64,000 nt of DNA from assembly GCA_964536015.1 (NCBI GenBank), contig CAZHVS010000003.1, forward strand, positions 124,001 through 188,000, read 5' to 3'. Under the pieces are notes generated by a model. It had not been told where the DNA came from and did not search any database. It worked only from the letters and a program-made list of their open reading frames with translations. The position numbers were made by a program, and so were the translations under genes. The stretch comes from CAZHVS01 sp964536015 (GTDB lineage Bacteria > Bacteroidota > Ignavibacteria > Ignavibacteriales > Ignavibacteriaceae). Shown in pieces: positions 46,342-55,099 of this stretch. Numbering within the stretch: position 1 is the stretch's first letter; every line of letters starts with the position of its first letter.

Positions 46342-46740
46342 ATGAAAAAATTATCTACTGTTTTTGCAATTTTATTATTTTTGATTTTAGCCGGTAGTAC
46401 TCAAGCGCAAACTTTATATTTTTGTGAAGGGGTTGACTCAGACGGCTATCCAGAAAATGAAAGTACAACTTTCACTATTCCAAGTGGAGGGGGTTATCTT
46501 TATTTCCTCGTTCGTATGTCTTATGAAGTTGACACAGATGAAGTAAAATATATTATTTATAAAGTTGATTCATACGGCAAAGAAAAATATAGCACTACTA
46601 TATACCAAGATACGGAACCAGAATGGTCGTGGTTCTGGAAGAAGGTTACATTCTACGAATCAGGAAAATACAATATCTATGTTTACGATAGTGATGATAA
46701 TTTTATCACCTCAGCAACATTGCGAATAAAGGTTAAATAA
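46342..46740 (+). CDS. Small secreted protein, paralogue of the protein at 38959-39384
   Basis: A 132-residue exported protein with a signal peptide (about 1-22, TQAQ) and a strong AAGGAG site. The mature form is TLYFCEGVDSDGYPENES followed by beta strands and ends VTFYESGKYNIYVYDSDDNFITSATLRIKVK. It shares its layout with the protein at 38959 (LYxCE, then G-x-Y near a DxDD turn). Function unknown. It is probably monocistronic. Confidence 0.82.
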   Translation: MKKLSTVFAILLFLILAGSTQAQTLYFCEGVDSDGYPENESTTFTIPSGGGYLYFLVRMSYEVDTDEVKYIIYKVDSYGKEKYSTTIYQDTEPEWSWFWKKVTFYESGKYNIYVYDSDDNFITSATLRIKVK

Positions 46741-46746
46741 TTTATT

Positions 46747-46795
46747 AGCTGCTTTAGAAGACAATTTTTCCAAAATTTGATTTTCTAAAGTAGCT
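46747..46795. terminator. Long inverted repeat between converging genes, possible bidirectional terminator
   Basis: Arms AGCTGCTTTAGAA (46747-46759) and TTCTAAAGTAGCT (46783-46795) pair at 12 of 13 positions. A smaller AT hairpin lies inside the loop. It occupies the whole gap between the two stop codons. There is no long T-run, so termination strength is uncertain. Confidence 0.45.
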
Positions 46796-46796
46796 T

Positions 46797-48524
46797 CTAA
46801 TTAAATATTTTTACTTTTTCTTTTAAAGACAGCTTACTGTTCGTTTCTATCTCTATCATGGAAAGTTTTTTTTCTTTAATTGCTTTAAGAAAAGAAACTC
46901 TGAAATCATTTAAGCTTTCTATTGTTTCGGCACTAACCTTAAAACCGCGTATAAGTTCCTTCAATTTTAAGTTGTGTTGTGTTAGAAAATATTTATTGAA
47001 TACATCTTGGTATTCGGAAATCGGGAGTAAATTAAATAATCCTCCTCCTCTATTGTTAAAAATAACAATAATCAAATGAACTTTTTTTCTATGAATAGTA
47101 ATTAAACTGTTTAAATCATGAAGAAAAGCAAGGTCACCTGCAATTAGTATTGTTGGATAATTGGAATCAGAAGCAATTCCTATTGCAGTTGAAATTATTC
47201 CATCAATCCCGCTTGCACCTCTATTACAAAAAATTCTTATATCTTTATTTGATTTCCCTGAGAAGGTATCAAAATCGCGAATAGATAAACTATTTGATAA
47301 CATCAAATTACAATGTGAAGGGAGTAAATCATTTATTAACTTAATTAAAAATAATTCATTTTTTATATTTTTGATTTGTAAAAGATTTTCGATAGAATGT
47401 CCTGTATGTTGGTCTTCTTTCTTCTTAATTCTATCTAACCATTGTTTGTTTGGTAGATATTTTATCTCTGTTAATTTAAGAGTAAGCTCATTGCATAATT
47501 GATTCACATTTGAAATTATTAATTGCTTACTTTTACCAGACGGATCAAACACATCACCAAATTCATTTATTAAAATTATTTCTCCTTTAAATTTTGAATA
47601 ATAATCTTCCAATCCTTTACTAACAGGTAATCTTCCAAAATGTAGAATAATATCAGGATTAAAATTTTCAACAAACATTTTTTTTCTTAATAAAATATCA
47701 TAATTGCTAATGACATTGTATTTGTCGTATTTATTATGTCGTAATCCTGAAGCTACATCAGCAAATACCGGATATGCTAACGCATTTGCAAGTTTTAAGA
47801 TAGAACTTCTATTATCTGTTAAATCATAGCTAGGACCAGCTACAATTAATCCTTTTTTTATTGATAGAAATTTTGCAAACAATTTTTCAAGAAGAACTTG
47901 ATTAAATTGTTTTTGCTTTATATTTCCCAAATAAGGGTAATTTATTTTATTCAACAAACTAGAAGAAACTTCATCGGTATAATTTTTAGGTTCAAATGGT
48001 TTTTCAAAAGGAAAATTAAAATGAACTGGTCCAATATCTTCCGATGTACAAATAGTTAGAGAGTGAACAATTTTTTTAGAAAAATTTAAAAAATATTTTT
48101 CATTTACTTTTGGCAAACCACAATCTACAAAAGCTCTTATATGATTTTTATAAAATTCTTTTTGATTTATCGTTTGATTGGCACCTTTTCCCACAAGATA
48201 AGCAGGCCTATCAGCAGAACACACGATAAGTGGAATACGAGAATAAAATGCTTCAATGACTGCAGGATAAATGTTGGCAACAGCAGTCCCGGAAGTGCAT
48301 ACTATCGCTACCGGTGTTTTTGATTTCTTAGAAAGTCCTAACGCAAAAAATGCAAGTGAACGTTCATCTATTCCGGTAAAGCACTTTATTTTTTTGTTTT
48401 TTACAAATGAATATGTTAAAGGAGTACTTCTCGAACCAGGCGCTATACACGCATATTTAACACCGGCATTAATTAAATGCTCAACAAAATATTTTGTCCA
48501 AAAAATATTTTTATTCAACTTCAT
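46797..48524 (-). CDS. menD: 2-succinyl-5-enolpyruvyl-6-hydroxy-3-cyclohexene-1-carboxylate synthase
   Basis: A 575-residue thiamine-diphosphate enzyme that joins isochorismate and 2-oxoglutarate in menaquinone synthesis. The N-terminal VEHLINAGVKYACIAPGSRSTPLTYSF, the GTAVANIYPAVIEAFYSRIPLIVCSADRP pyrimidine-domain block and the ThDP-binding GDLAFLHDLNSL near the C-terminus are present. Its length is that of the family. It overlaps menF by 4 nt. The rest of the men pathway is not in the window. Confidence 0.96.
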   Translation of the reverse strand: MKLNKNIFWTKYFVEHLINAGVKYACIAPGSRSTPLTYSFVKNKKIKCFTGIDERSLAFFALGLSKKSKTPVAIVCTSGTAVANIYPAVIEAFYSRIPLIVCSADRPAYLVGKGANQTINQKEFYKNHIRAFVDCGLPKVNEKYFLNFSKKIVHSLTICTSEDIGPVHFNFPFEKPFEPKNYTDEVSSSLLNKINYPYLGNIKQKQFNQVLLEKLFAKFLSIKKGLIVAGPSYDLTDNRSSILKLANALAYPVFADVASGLRHNKYDKYNVISNYDILLRKKMFVENFNPDIILHFGRLPVSKGLEDYYSKFKGEIILINEFGDVFDPSGKSKQLIISNVNQLCNELTLKLTEIKYLPNKQWLDRIKKKEDQHTGHSIENLLQIKNIKNELFLIKLINDLLPSHCNLMLSNSLSIRDFDTFSGKSNKDIRIFCNRGASGIDGIISTAIGIASDSNYPTILIAGDLAFLHDLNSLITIHRKKVHLIIVIFNNRGGGLFNLLPISEYQDVFNKYFLTQHNLKLKELIRGFKVSAETIESLNDFRVSFLKAIKEKKLSMIEIETNSKLSLKEKVKIFN

Positions 48525-49942
48525 TTTAATATTTCTAAAATTGATTTCATCTTTAATTGAGTCTCTTCAAATTCATTAAATGGATTTGATTCTTTAACAA
48601 TACCGCATCCTGAATAAACAAAAGCTTTTCTTTTTTTAATTAACGCCGAACGAATACCCACTACAAGTTCTAAATTATTATCGAGATTAATCCAGCCCAA
48701 TAATCCTGCATATAAACCTCTATTAAAGTCTTCTAATTTTAATATAAGTTTGAGAGCTTTTTGTTTAGGTATTCCACATACCGCAGGGGTGGGAAATAAT
48801 TCATCTATCATTCTAAATACATTGGTCTTACTATTTAGTGTGGCTTTAATTGGAGTCCACAGATGTTGAACCGAATTCAATTTTTTTATAGTGGGCTTTT
48901 CTGGAACAATTATCTTCGTGCAGTACTTCTTTAAAACTTCATTAATAAACCTTACCACGTAGTTATGTTCTTTGTTTTCTTTAGATGAATCACGAAGATT
49001 TTTTTCAAGTTCTTTATCGCGTTGAATAGTACCTGCTAATGCATCAGCAGTTATTTGACTGTTTTTGATTTTGAGAAATTTTTCTGGTGATACTGAAATA
49101 AAAACCGATTCATTGGTTTTTATAAATATTTTATATGAATCTTCATTATAATTTTTTAATTGTTGAAATATTTGTAAGTAATTTAAAGTGTTCTTTGATT
49201 TTAACACAATTCTTCGTGACAATACCATCTTCTTAATTTGCTGATTAATCAATTCGTTCTGTGCTTTTTTTACTTTCGAAATCCATTGCATTTTTTCATC
49301 TTTTATGAAAGCATTTAAAGGAGAATACGAAAGAAATTTTGTGGTGTTCGTGTTCAAAACAAACAAAAGCCATCTCTCAAATTTTCTAATCAGAGAAGTC
49401 TTATTTTTTCTAGAATAATTAAAATTATAAACTATATATGTCTTTTTTGCAAATATTCCTATCATTCCTTCAGGAATATAAATCTCATTTGCTGATAGCG
49501 AACTCCATTCCTGGTTTGATTTATTTGATGGAAATGAAATTGTACAAAGGAATAAAGGTAATTTCTTAGTTATACGTGATTTTGAATATGAGAAGAAAAT
49601 ATTATTTTTTATTGTCTTTAAAAATTTTTTATTCGAAAAATTTTTTAGAGTTAAAATTCTATTTTTCAGTTTTCCTGTTGATAAAAAAGTAGTATCCTTA
49701 TTATTTGAAAACCAATAAACATCCTTATCGTTTTTAACAATTTCATTTAAATCTATTTTGTAAAAAACATCATAGTCGAGTTCACATATAAAATGAAACA
49801 ATATTTCACTTGAAGGTTTTTCTGCTACTTTTTTATCAACTTCATCTAAGAAATTGAAAAAATCTAAAATTATATTTTGGAATAACTGTCTTTTCATTTT
49901 AATATTTTTTCTAATACAAAAATACTTTTCTCTTAACTGCAT
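48521..49942 (-). CDS. menF: Isochorismate synthase (MenF-like)
   Basis: A 473-residue chorismate-binding enzyme converting chorismate to isochorismate, the first step toward menaquinone. The C-terminal chorismate-binding domain (about 215-470) has KMVLSRRIVLK, SPEKFLKIKNSQITADALAGT, HNYVVRFINEVL and TPAVCGIPKQKAL, with the Mg-binding glutamates. The N-terminal 200 residues are poorly conserved, as usual. The start is uncertain: an ATG 15 codons in (49897) is equally possible, and neither has a clear ribosome site. It is first in the operon with menD. Confidence 0.92.
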   Translation of the reverse strand: MQLREKYFCIRKNIKMKRQLFQNIILDFFNFLDEVDKKVAEKPSSEILFHFICELDYDVFYKIDLNEIVKNDKDVYWFSNNKDTTFLSTGKLKNRILTLKNFSNKKFLKTIKNNIFFSYSKSRITKKLPLFLCTISFPSNKSNQEWSSLSANEIYIPEGMIGIFAKKTYIVYNFNYSRKNKTSLIRKFERWLLFVLNTNTTKFLSYSPLNAFIKDEKMQWISKVKKAQNELINQQIKKMVLSRRIVLKSKNTLNYLQIFQQLKNYNEDSYKIFIKTNESVFISVSPEKFLKIKNSQITADALAGTIQRDKELEKNLRDSSKENKEHNYVVRFINEVLKKYCTKIIVPEKPTIKKLNSVQHLWTPIKATLNSKTNVFRMIDELFPTPAVCGIPKQKALKLILKLEDFNRGLYAGLLGWINLDNNLELVVGIRSALIKKRKAFVYSGCGIVKESNPFNEFEETQLKMKSILEILK

Positions 49943-49953
49943 TGCAAATCAAC

Positions 49954-49965
49954 ACAATTAATTGT
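49954..49965. promoter_or_regulatory. Palindrome upstream of the sigma-54 promoter, possible activator site
   Basis: ACAATTAATTGT is a perfect 12-nt palindrome about 100 nt upstream of the -24 element, the usual distance for an NtrC-type activator. A related palindrome, ATTGTACAAT, lies about 70 nt upstream of the other sigma-54 candidate (18269-18278). Chance is quite possible in such AT-rich DNA. Confidence 0.25.
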
Positions 49966-50062
49966 AAAAATAATAAATAAATAGGTGTATATAGATTCAA
50001 CACAAGAAAAAATTGAAAATAAAAAAGATGCTATTTTGATTTGTTTTTAAGGAAAAAATTTC

Positions 50063-50078
50063 TGGCATTTACTTTGCA
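50063..50078 (+). promoter_or_regulatory. Sigma-54 (-24/-12) promoter of the lipoyl/NrfD redox cluster
   Basis: TGGCATTTACTTTGCA has the invariant GG (50064-50065) and GC (50076-50077) with exact 12-nt spacing and a full TTGCA -12 element. The predicted start near 50089 lies 26 nt before the ATG at 50115, with GGAG in between. The cluster itself encodes a sigma-54 activator (55100-56452), which supports the call. Confidence 0.8.
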
Positions 50079-50114
50079 CTTAATAATAAAACTTTAATTT
50101 AATGGAGAAATAAA

Positions 50115-50771
50115 ATGGTCGCTTTATTTGTAGTATTAATGTTTATCGTATTTATTATTATTGATATTCTTGTATTAAAGGCTAAAGGGAAAGAACATCC
50201 AGCTTTTGCTTCTTACAGAGTATTTGACAGAGGAAGTTTTCTTTTCCCTAAAGAAATTTATCTTTCTCAAGGACACACTTGGTTAAAACTAATGAAAGAC
50301 AAATTAGTCAGAGTCGGAATTGATGAATTAATAATAAAGTCATTTAATAATTTACAATTAATTCCTCTATTAACTGAAGGAACAACTGTAAAAAAAGGAG
50401 ATGTTCTATTCGAAGCGAGAAATGGAAAACACAGGATTAAATTCTTATCTCCTATTTCAGGGTTGATTAAAAATGTCAATAAAAATCTGGAATTCAAAAC
50501 TCTTGATGATCCTTATTTAGAGGATTGGGGTGTTTCAATTCAACCTGAAAATCTTGAAAATGAATTAACCCAAATGAAAACCGGAGAAAAAGGATTAAGC
50601 TGGCTTAAAGCAGAATTTAACAGACTAAAAGATTTTATTGCACATAGTATGGTTGAGCCTGAATTAGCTGGTGTTACACTTGCTGATGGCGGCAATCTAG
50701 TTGAAGGTGTTCTTTCCAATTTTGATGAAAAAGTTGTTGAGAAATTTGAAAAAGAATTCTTAACATTATAA
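50115..50771 (+). CDS. Membrane-anchored GcvH-like lipoyl-domain protein
   Basis: A 218-residue protein with one N-terminal helix (about 2-21) followed by positive residues (KAKGKEH), so the domain should face the cytoplasm. Residues about 50-135 follow the glycine-cleavage H-protein pattern: GHTWLKL, VGIDELIIKSFNNLQLIPLLTEGTTVKKGD, then RNGKHRIKFLSPISG. K105 is eight residues before the Pro of SPISG, as the lipoyl-lysine is in GcvH, so it is probably lipoylated. There are no glycine-cleavage genes nearby. It is first in the cluster after the sigma-54 promoter and 11 nt before the Fe-S gene. I infer a redox-active dithiol carrier in a membrane complex. Confidence 0.82.
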   Translation: MVALFVVLMFIVFIIIDILVLKAKGKEHPAFASYRVFDRGSFLFPKEIYLSQGHTWLKLMKDKLVRVGIDELIIKSFNNLQLIPLLTEGTTVKKGDVLFEARNGKHRIKFLSPISGLIKNVNKNLEFKTLDDPYLEDWGVSIQPENLENELTQMKTGEKGLSWLKAEFNRLKDFIAHSMVEPELAGVTLADGGNLVEGVLSNFDEKVVEKFEKEFLTL

Positions 50772-50782
50772 TCCCGGAGAAA

Positions 50783-51562
50783 ATGATGATAAAGCAAAAA
50801 GGATTATTGTTCGATTCCACAATGTGTGTCGGATGTGGAGAATGTACAAATGCTTGTAAAGTTCAGAATCATTTGCAAAAGACAAATAATGATTTCTTAA
50901 AAGATCATCTGTCAAGCAATAATTATTGTGTTGTTGAACAATATGATGAAATATTTACTCGTAAACTATGTATGCATTGTAAGAAACCAACATGCGTCTC
51001 TGTCTGTCCTGTTGGAGCTTTTACCAAAACAGAAGAAGGTCCTGTTATTTATGATGTAGATAAATGTATTGGATGCCGTTATTGTATGCAAGCTTGCCCA
51101 CATAGAATACCTCGTTATGAGTGGACTAGTAATAATCCCCGCATAAGGAAATGTTTAATGTGTTATGACAGAGTGAAGAATGGACAACCAACAGCTTGTG
51201 CAGAAGCCTGTCCTTCAGGAGCTACTCAATTTGGTGATTTAGAAGACTTAATTCTTGAAGCTCAGGAAAGAATAAAAAATAATCCCAATACTTATTATCC
51301 ACATATATATGGATTGAAAGAAGCTGGTGGTTCAAATGTACTTGTGCTATCAAGCGTTCCTTTTGATAAATTAGGATTTGCAACTAATATTCCTAAAGAA
51401 GACTTACCAGAGTTTACAATGAGAGCACTTGAAAAAATTCCAGCAGTTGTTTCTGCAGGAACAGTTTTTCTTGGTGGAATGTATTGGCTTACAAAAAGAA
51501 AAAATAAAATTGCAAAAGAAGAAAAAATAAATACTAATATGGATGAAACAAATAATGACTAA
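50783..51562 (+). CDS. HybA-like 4Fe-4S ferredoxin-type electron-transfer subunit
   Basis: A 259-residue iron-sulfur protein with four cluster motifs: CVGCGECTNAC (about 13-23), CMHCKKPTCVSVCPVGA, CIGCRYCMQACPHRIPRYEW, and CLMCYDRVKNGQPTACAEACPSGA. It is of the HybA/DmsB/NrfC type and passes electrons to a NrfD-like partner. A C-terminal hydrophobic helix (about 224-240) anchors it, as in HybA. It lacks a Tat signal (the first Cys motif starts by residue 15), so it should sit on the cytoplasmic face, unlike HybA itself. Its 3' end overlaps the nrfD-like gene by 20 nt. Confidence 0.93.
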   Translation: MMIKQKGLLFDSTMCVGCGECTNACKVQNHLQKTNNDFLKDHLSSNNYCVVEQYDEIFTRKLCMHCKKPTCVSVCPVGAFTKTEEGPVIYDVDKCIGCRYCMQACPHRIPRYEWTSNNPRIRKCLMCYDRVKNGQPTACAEACPSGATQFGDLEDLILEAQERIKNNPNTYYPHIYGLKEAGGSNVLVLSSVPFDKLGFATNIPKEDLPEFTMRALEKIPAVVSAGTVFLGGMYWLTKRKNKIAKEEKINTNMDETNND

Positions 51563-52682
51563 AATATTATCTAAAATAACAGTATGGCGCATAGTAGCAT
51601 CAATAATTCTTATAGGCGGAGTTTATGCCACCTATCTTAGATTTACCCATGGATTAGGTTCGGTTACAAATTTATCTGATCATTTTCCGTGGGGAATTTG
51701 GATTGGTTTTGATATTCTTTGTGGTGTTGGTCTCGCGGCAGGTGGATTTACGCTTTGTGCGACAACGTATATTTTCAACATAAAAGAATTTAAACCACTC
51801 GTAAGACCAGCAATATTAACAGCATTTCTCGGTTATACACTGGTAATTTTTGCTTTATTATTCGATCTTGGAAGACCTTGGGCTATTTGGCATGCTTTAA
51901 TAATGTGGAATCCACACAGTGTTATGTTTGAAGTTGCATGGTGTGTTATGCTTTACACAACTGTACTTTTTCTTGAATTCAGCCAGGTAATTCTTGAAAA
52001 ATTTAAGATGTATAAATTAATGGATATATTTCATAAAATAAGTGTACCTTTGATGATTGTAGGTGTTGTGCTTTCAACTTTACATCAGTCTTCTCTTGGT
52101 TCTTTATATTTAATTATTCCAAGTAAAATGCATCCACTATGGTATTCACCTTTGCTTCCGGTTTTCTTTTTTATAAGCGCTATTAGTGTAGGTCTGGCGA
52201 TGACAATATTTGAGTCGTATACAAGCGCACGTGCTTTTGGAAAAGGATTGGAAATAGATTTGCTTTCTAAATTGGGTTTTGCAAGCGGCATTGTAATATC
52301 AATAAATTTAGTCATCAAATTAGTGTATTTTATTGCTGCAAATAAAATGGTCTATGCTTTATCATTTACTCAGGAATCATTTTTATTCTGGCTTGAAATA
52401 ATTATTGGTACACTTGTTCCAGTAACTATTCTTATGTCTAAACACAGAAGAAACGATAGAAAATGGCTTTATTTTGTCTCTATCTTTATTATAGCAGGAT
52501 TCTTGCTTAACCGTCTTAATGTAAGTGTTACCAGTATTTCCAATTTTAATGGAATATACTACTTCCCTTCTATCTGGGAAATTAATATCACAATGATGTT
52601 CGTTGTTCTGGGAATGATTGCTTTCAAATTTATTTCAAAGTTCTTCCCTGTCTTTTCTGAAAGCAATGAAGTAAATCATTAA
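51543..52682 (+). CDS. NrfD/HybB-family quinone-interacting membrane subunit
   Basis: A 379-residue integral membrane protein of about ten helices in the NrfD/PsrC/HybB family. Such subunits exchange electrons and protons with the quinone pool. The family stretch DHFPWGIWIGFDILCGVGLAAGGFTL (about 39-64) and the HQSSLGSLYLIIPSKMHPLWYSP segment (about 180-202) are typical of HybB-like members. A second ATG at 51555 is possible. It pairs with the Fe-S subunit before it. With menaquinone made by this organism (menF-menD), the likely partner is menaquinone. Confidence 0.94.
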   Translation: MKQIMTKILSKITVWRIVASIILIGGVYATYLRFTHGLGSVTNLSDHFPWGIWIGFDILCGVGLAAGGFTLCATTYIFNIKEFKPLVRPAILTAFLGYTLVIFALLFDLGRPWAIWHALIMWNPHSVMFEVAWCVMLYTTVLFLEFSQVILEKFKMYKLMDIFHKISVPLMIVGVVLSTLHQSSLGSLYLIIPSKMHPLWYSPLLPVFFFISAISVGLAMTIFESYTSARAFGKGLEIDLLSKLGFASGIVISINLVIKLVYFIAANKMVYALSFTQESFLFWLEIIIGTLVPVTILMSKHRRNDRKWLYFVSIFIIAGFLLNRLNVSVTSISNFNGIYYFPSIWEINITMMFVVLGMIAFKFISKFFPVFSESNEVNH

Positions 52683-52704
52683 TTAATAAATTTAATAATC
52701 TGAG

Positions 52705-53427
52705 ATGAATATGAAATCACAGTCTTTAAATTATAATTCACTTAAATGCATCTGGATGCAATCTGGAATAATTACATACAAACTTTGTAATAAAAATTTC
52801 AACTGCGATAAATGTGCATTAGATAAAGTCATGCGTAATGTTGAAATCAATCTTGATGATCTTGAAGAGAAGTATGTGCAAAGCTATGATGATATAATTC
52901 AGAGGACATTAATAAAAATTAACCAACAAATATATAGTGATACAAATATTCATTTAAAGAAAAATCTTATTCTGCGAAATCTATATGACAAAACTTATTA
53001 CCTTGGATTTAATCCAATAGCAGAAATAATTCTTGATAATATTTCAAGCTTTCAGACATCGGATAAAAAAATAATTAAACAAGGCGAACCTTTATTAAAA
53101 ATTGCAGGTGATTGGGGAGAATATACAATAGAATCTCCTATTAATATATGCACTGTTGCTAATCTTGATCTTAAAAAGGATGAAACTGCAAAGAACTGGT
53201 TCTGCATTGTTGAAGTTGAGACTGAAGAATTGAATAAAGCTATTATGTCTGAAAGTGACTTTTTAAATCAATCATCAGAAATCGAAAGTGTTTTTTCAAA
53301 CTGTAAAGAAGTATGGCCAAAAGTTGGAATTACATTAAATGATGGTGGTGAGCAGGTTAAATATATTCACAATGTGATAGGGAATGAATTATATCTGAAA
53401 ATTCTTCAGCAATTATTCAATAAATAA
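52705..53427 (+). CDS. GcvH-like protein with N-terminal Cys cluster and no lipoyl lysine
   Basis: A 240-residue soluble protein. The N-terminal CIWMQSGIITYKLCNKNFNCDKCALDKVMR (C15, C28, C34, C37) looks like a metal or Fe-S site. A GcvH-like region (about 92-165) follows: YYLGFNPIAEIILDNISSF, IIKQGEPLLKIAGDWGEYTIESPINI. The position eight residues before the SPIN proline, lysine in lipoylated H proteins, is Trp here. The pocket is therefore kept but cannot be lipoylated. The C-terminal VGITLNDGGEQVKYIHNVIGNELYLKIL is conserved in look but unknown to me. I infer a partner or docking homologue of the lipoyl protein at 50115. Confidence 0.75.
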   Translation: MNMKSQSLNYNSLKCIWMQSGIITYKLCNKNFNCDKCALDKVMRNVEINLDDLEEKYVQSYDDIIQRTLIKINQQIYSDTNIHLKKNLILRNLYDKTYYLGFNPIAEIILDNISSFQTSDKKIIKQGEPLLKIAGDWGEYTIESPINICTVANLDLKKDETAKNWFCIVEVETEELNKAIMSESDFLNQSSEIESVFSNCKEVWPKVGITLNDGGEQVKYIHNVIGNELYLKILQQLFNK

Positions 53428-53503
53428 AAAATAATTTGCCTTTTTCTGCATTCTTTTTTAGTTTGGGTTTGTATTTTGTAAATTTATTCAACATACCCAA
53501 ATT

Positions 53504-55099
53504 TTGCGTGTTAAAATATTAAATAGACTTGGCGTTAAATTAATAATTGCAATATCAAGCGCCTTAATTGTTATATTAGGGTTATATACTTTTATAGCCA
53601 TAACCAACCTTAGGAATCAACTTACTACTTCTAATATCCAGAATGCTTATAATATCTCCGATATAATTAAAAAGTCTGCCAGATATAGCATGCTTCTTAA
53701 TAGAAGGGAAGATGTTTATCAAATAATAAAAACTGTCGGCAAAGAGAAAGGTGTTTTTCGAGTAAGAATTTACAATAAACTTGGTGTAATTGCATTTTCT
53801 TCGGATAGTACTGAAATAGGTAAAATTATAAATATGGATGCCGAAGAATGTAATGTTTGTCATGCAAAAAAAGAATTACCTTCAAATTTGCCGTGGCAAA
53901 ATATGATAAGAATCTACGAAATTCAATCAAAGAAGAGAGTGATTGGTTTAATCAACCCGATTAAAAATGAAACAGATTGCTACACTTCAGATTGTCACGC
54001 ACACGAATCTAGAAAAGCAATTCTTGGTGTTCTCGATGTAATTCTGACAACTGAAAAGATGGATGAAATTATTTCTACTTCAACTAAAAGCATTCTAATT
54101 GGTTCCGTAATAATAACAATATTGATCGCTGTGTTTTCATTCGGATTTATAAAATATATAGTAAACAAACCATTAAAAGAAATTTCTAAAGGTATTGAAC
54201 AACTATCCTCTGGAAATCTGAATTATAAAATTTCTGTTAACTCAAAGGATGAATTAGGACTAACCGCAACTCGATTCAATGATATGTCATCCAAACTTGA
54301 TGCTGCATACAATGAAATAAAAGAATGGTCAGAGACTCTGAATAAAAAAGTTGAAGAAAAAAATGAAGAATTAAAAAAAATATATGAACAGGTTGTGCAG
54401 ATTGAAAAATTAGCTTCACTTGGAAAACTATCGGCAACTGTAGCTCACGAACTTAATAACCCGCTGGAAGGAATATTAACTTACAGTAAATTGATTTCTA
54501 AAAAAATATCTAAACAAAATGTCGATGGAAAATTTGATGACTCTATAAAATTTCTTAACCTTGTAGCTGATGAATCTAAACGCTGCGGTAACATTGTGAA
54601 AAATTTACTTTTATTTTCACATCAGGATGAAGGACCTCATACTCAACACAGTCTTATTGATATAATTGAAAAAAGTATTACTCTTATCAATCATCACCTT
54701 GAATTAAATAAAATTAAGTTAATAAGGGATTTTGGCAATTTGGATATATTAATTTATTGCGATCCGCAAAAAATTGAACAAGCCTTTATTGCAATTCTCA
54801 TTAATGCTATTGAAGCTATGAGTGAAGGTGGCACACTAACTGTCTCAATTTGTAAAGAAAATGGCAATGCTCTTATCCGTTTTATTGACCAAGGAAAAGG
54901 AATAAACGAAAAGGATCTTCCATACATTTTTGAACCTTTCTTTACTACAAAAAAAGATCAGAAAGGCACAGGGTTAGGGTTATCTGTAACTTATGGAATT
55001 ATTAAAAAACATAAAGGTGAAATTAAAGTTGAAAAGACTTCTTATTCTGGAACAACTTTTTTAGTTTCTTTACCTATAAATAAAAATGGTGAAAATTAA
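53504..55099 (+). CDS. Membrane histidine kinase with c-type haem-binding sensor domain
   Basis: A 531-residue kinase starting at TTG (no better start in frame). Helices at about 11-33 and 196-219 bound a periplasmic sensor. It contains CNVCH (116-120), a canonical CxxCH haem site, and CYTSDCH (159-165), a CX4CH variant, so it may carry one or two covalent haems. HAMP (about 220-273), a coiled coil (about 265-305), HisKA with H315 in TVAHELNNPLEG and HATPase_c with FIDQGKGINEKDLPYIFEPFFTT and GTGLGLSVTYGII follow. It directly abuts the sigma-54 activator gene. It probably reports envelope redox state or a gas ligand to that regulator. Confidence 0.92.
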   Translation: MRVKILNRLGVKLIIAISSALIVILGLYTFIAITNLRNQLTTSNIQNAYNISDIIKKSARYSMLLNRREDVYQIIKTVGKEKGVFRVRIYNKLGVIAFSSDSTEIGKIINMDAEECNVCHAKKELPSNLPWQNMIRIYEIQSKKRVIGLINPIKNETDCYTSDCHAHESRKAILGVLDVILTTEKMDEIISTSTKSILIGSVIITILIAVFSFGFIKYIVNKPLKEISKGIEQLSSGNLNYKISVNSKDELGLTATRFNDMSSKLDAAYNEIKEWSETLNKKVEEKNEELKKIYEQVVQIEKLASLGKLSATVAHELNNPLEGILTYSKLISKKISKQNVDGKFDDSIKFLNLVADESKRCGNIVKNLLLFSHQDEGPHTQHSLIDIIEKSITLINHHLELNKIKLIRDFGNLDILIYCDPQKIEQAFIAILINAIEAMSEGGTLTVSICKENGNALIRFIDQGKGINEKDLPYIFEPFFTTKKDQKGTGLGLSVTYGIIKKHKGEIKVEKTSYSGTTFLVSLPINKNGEN

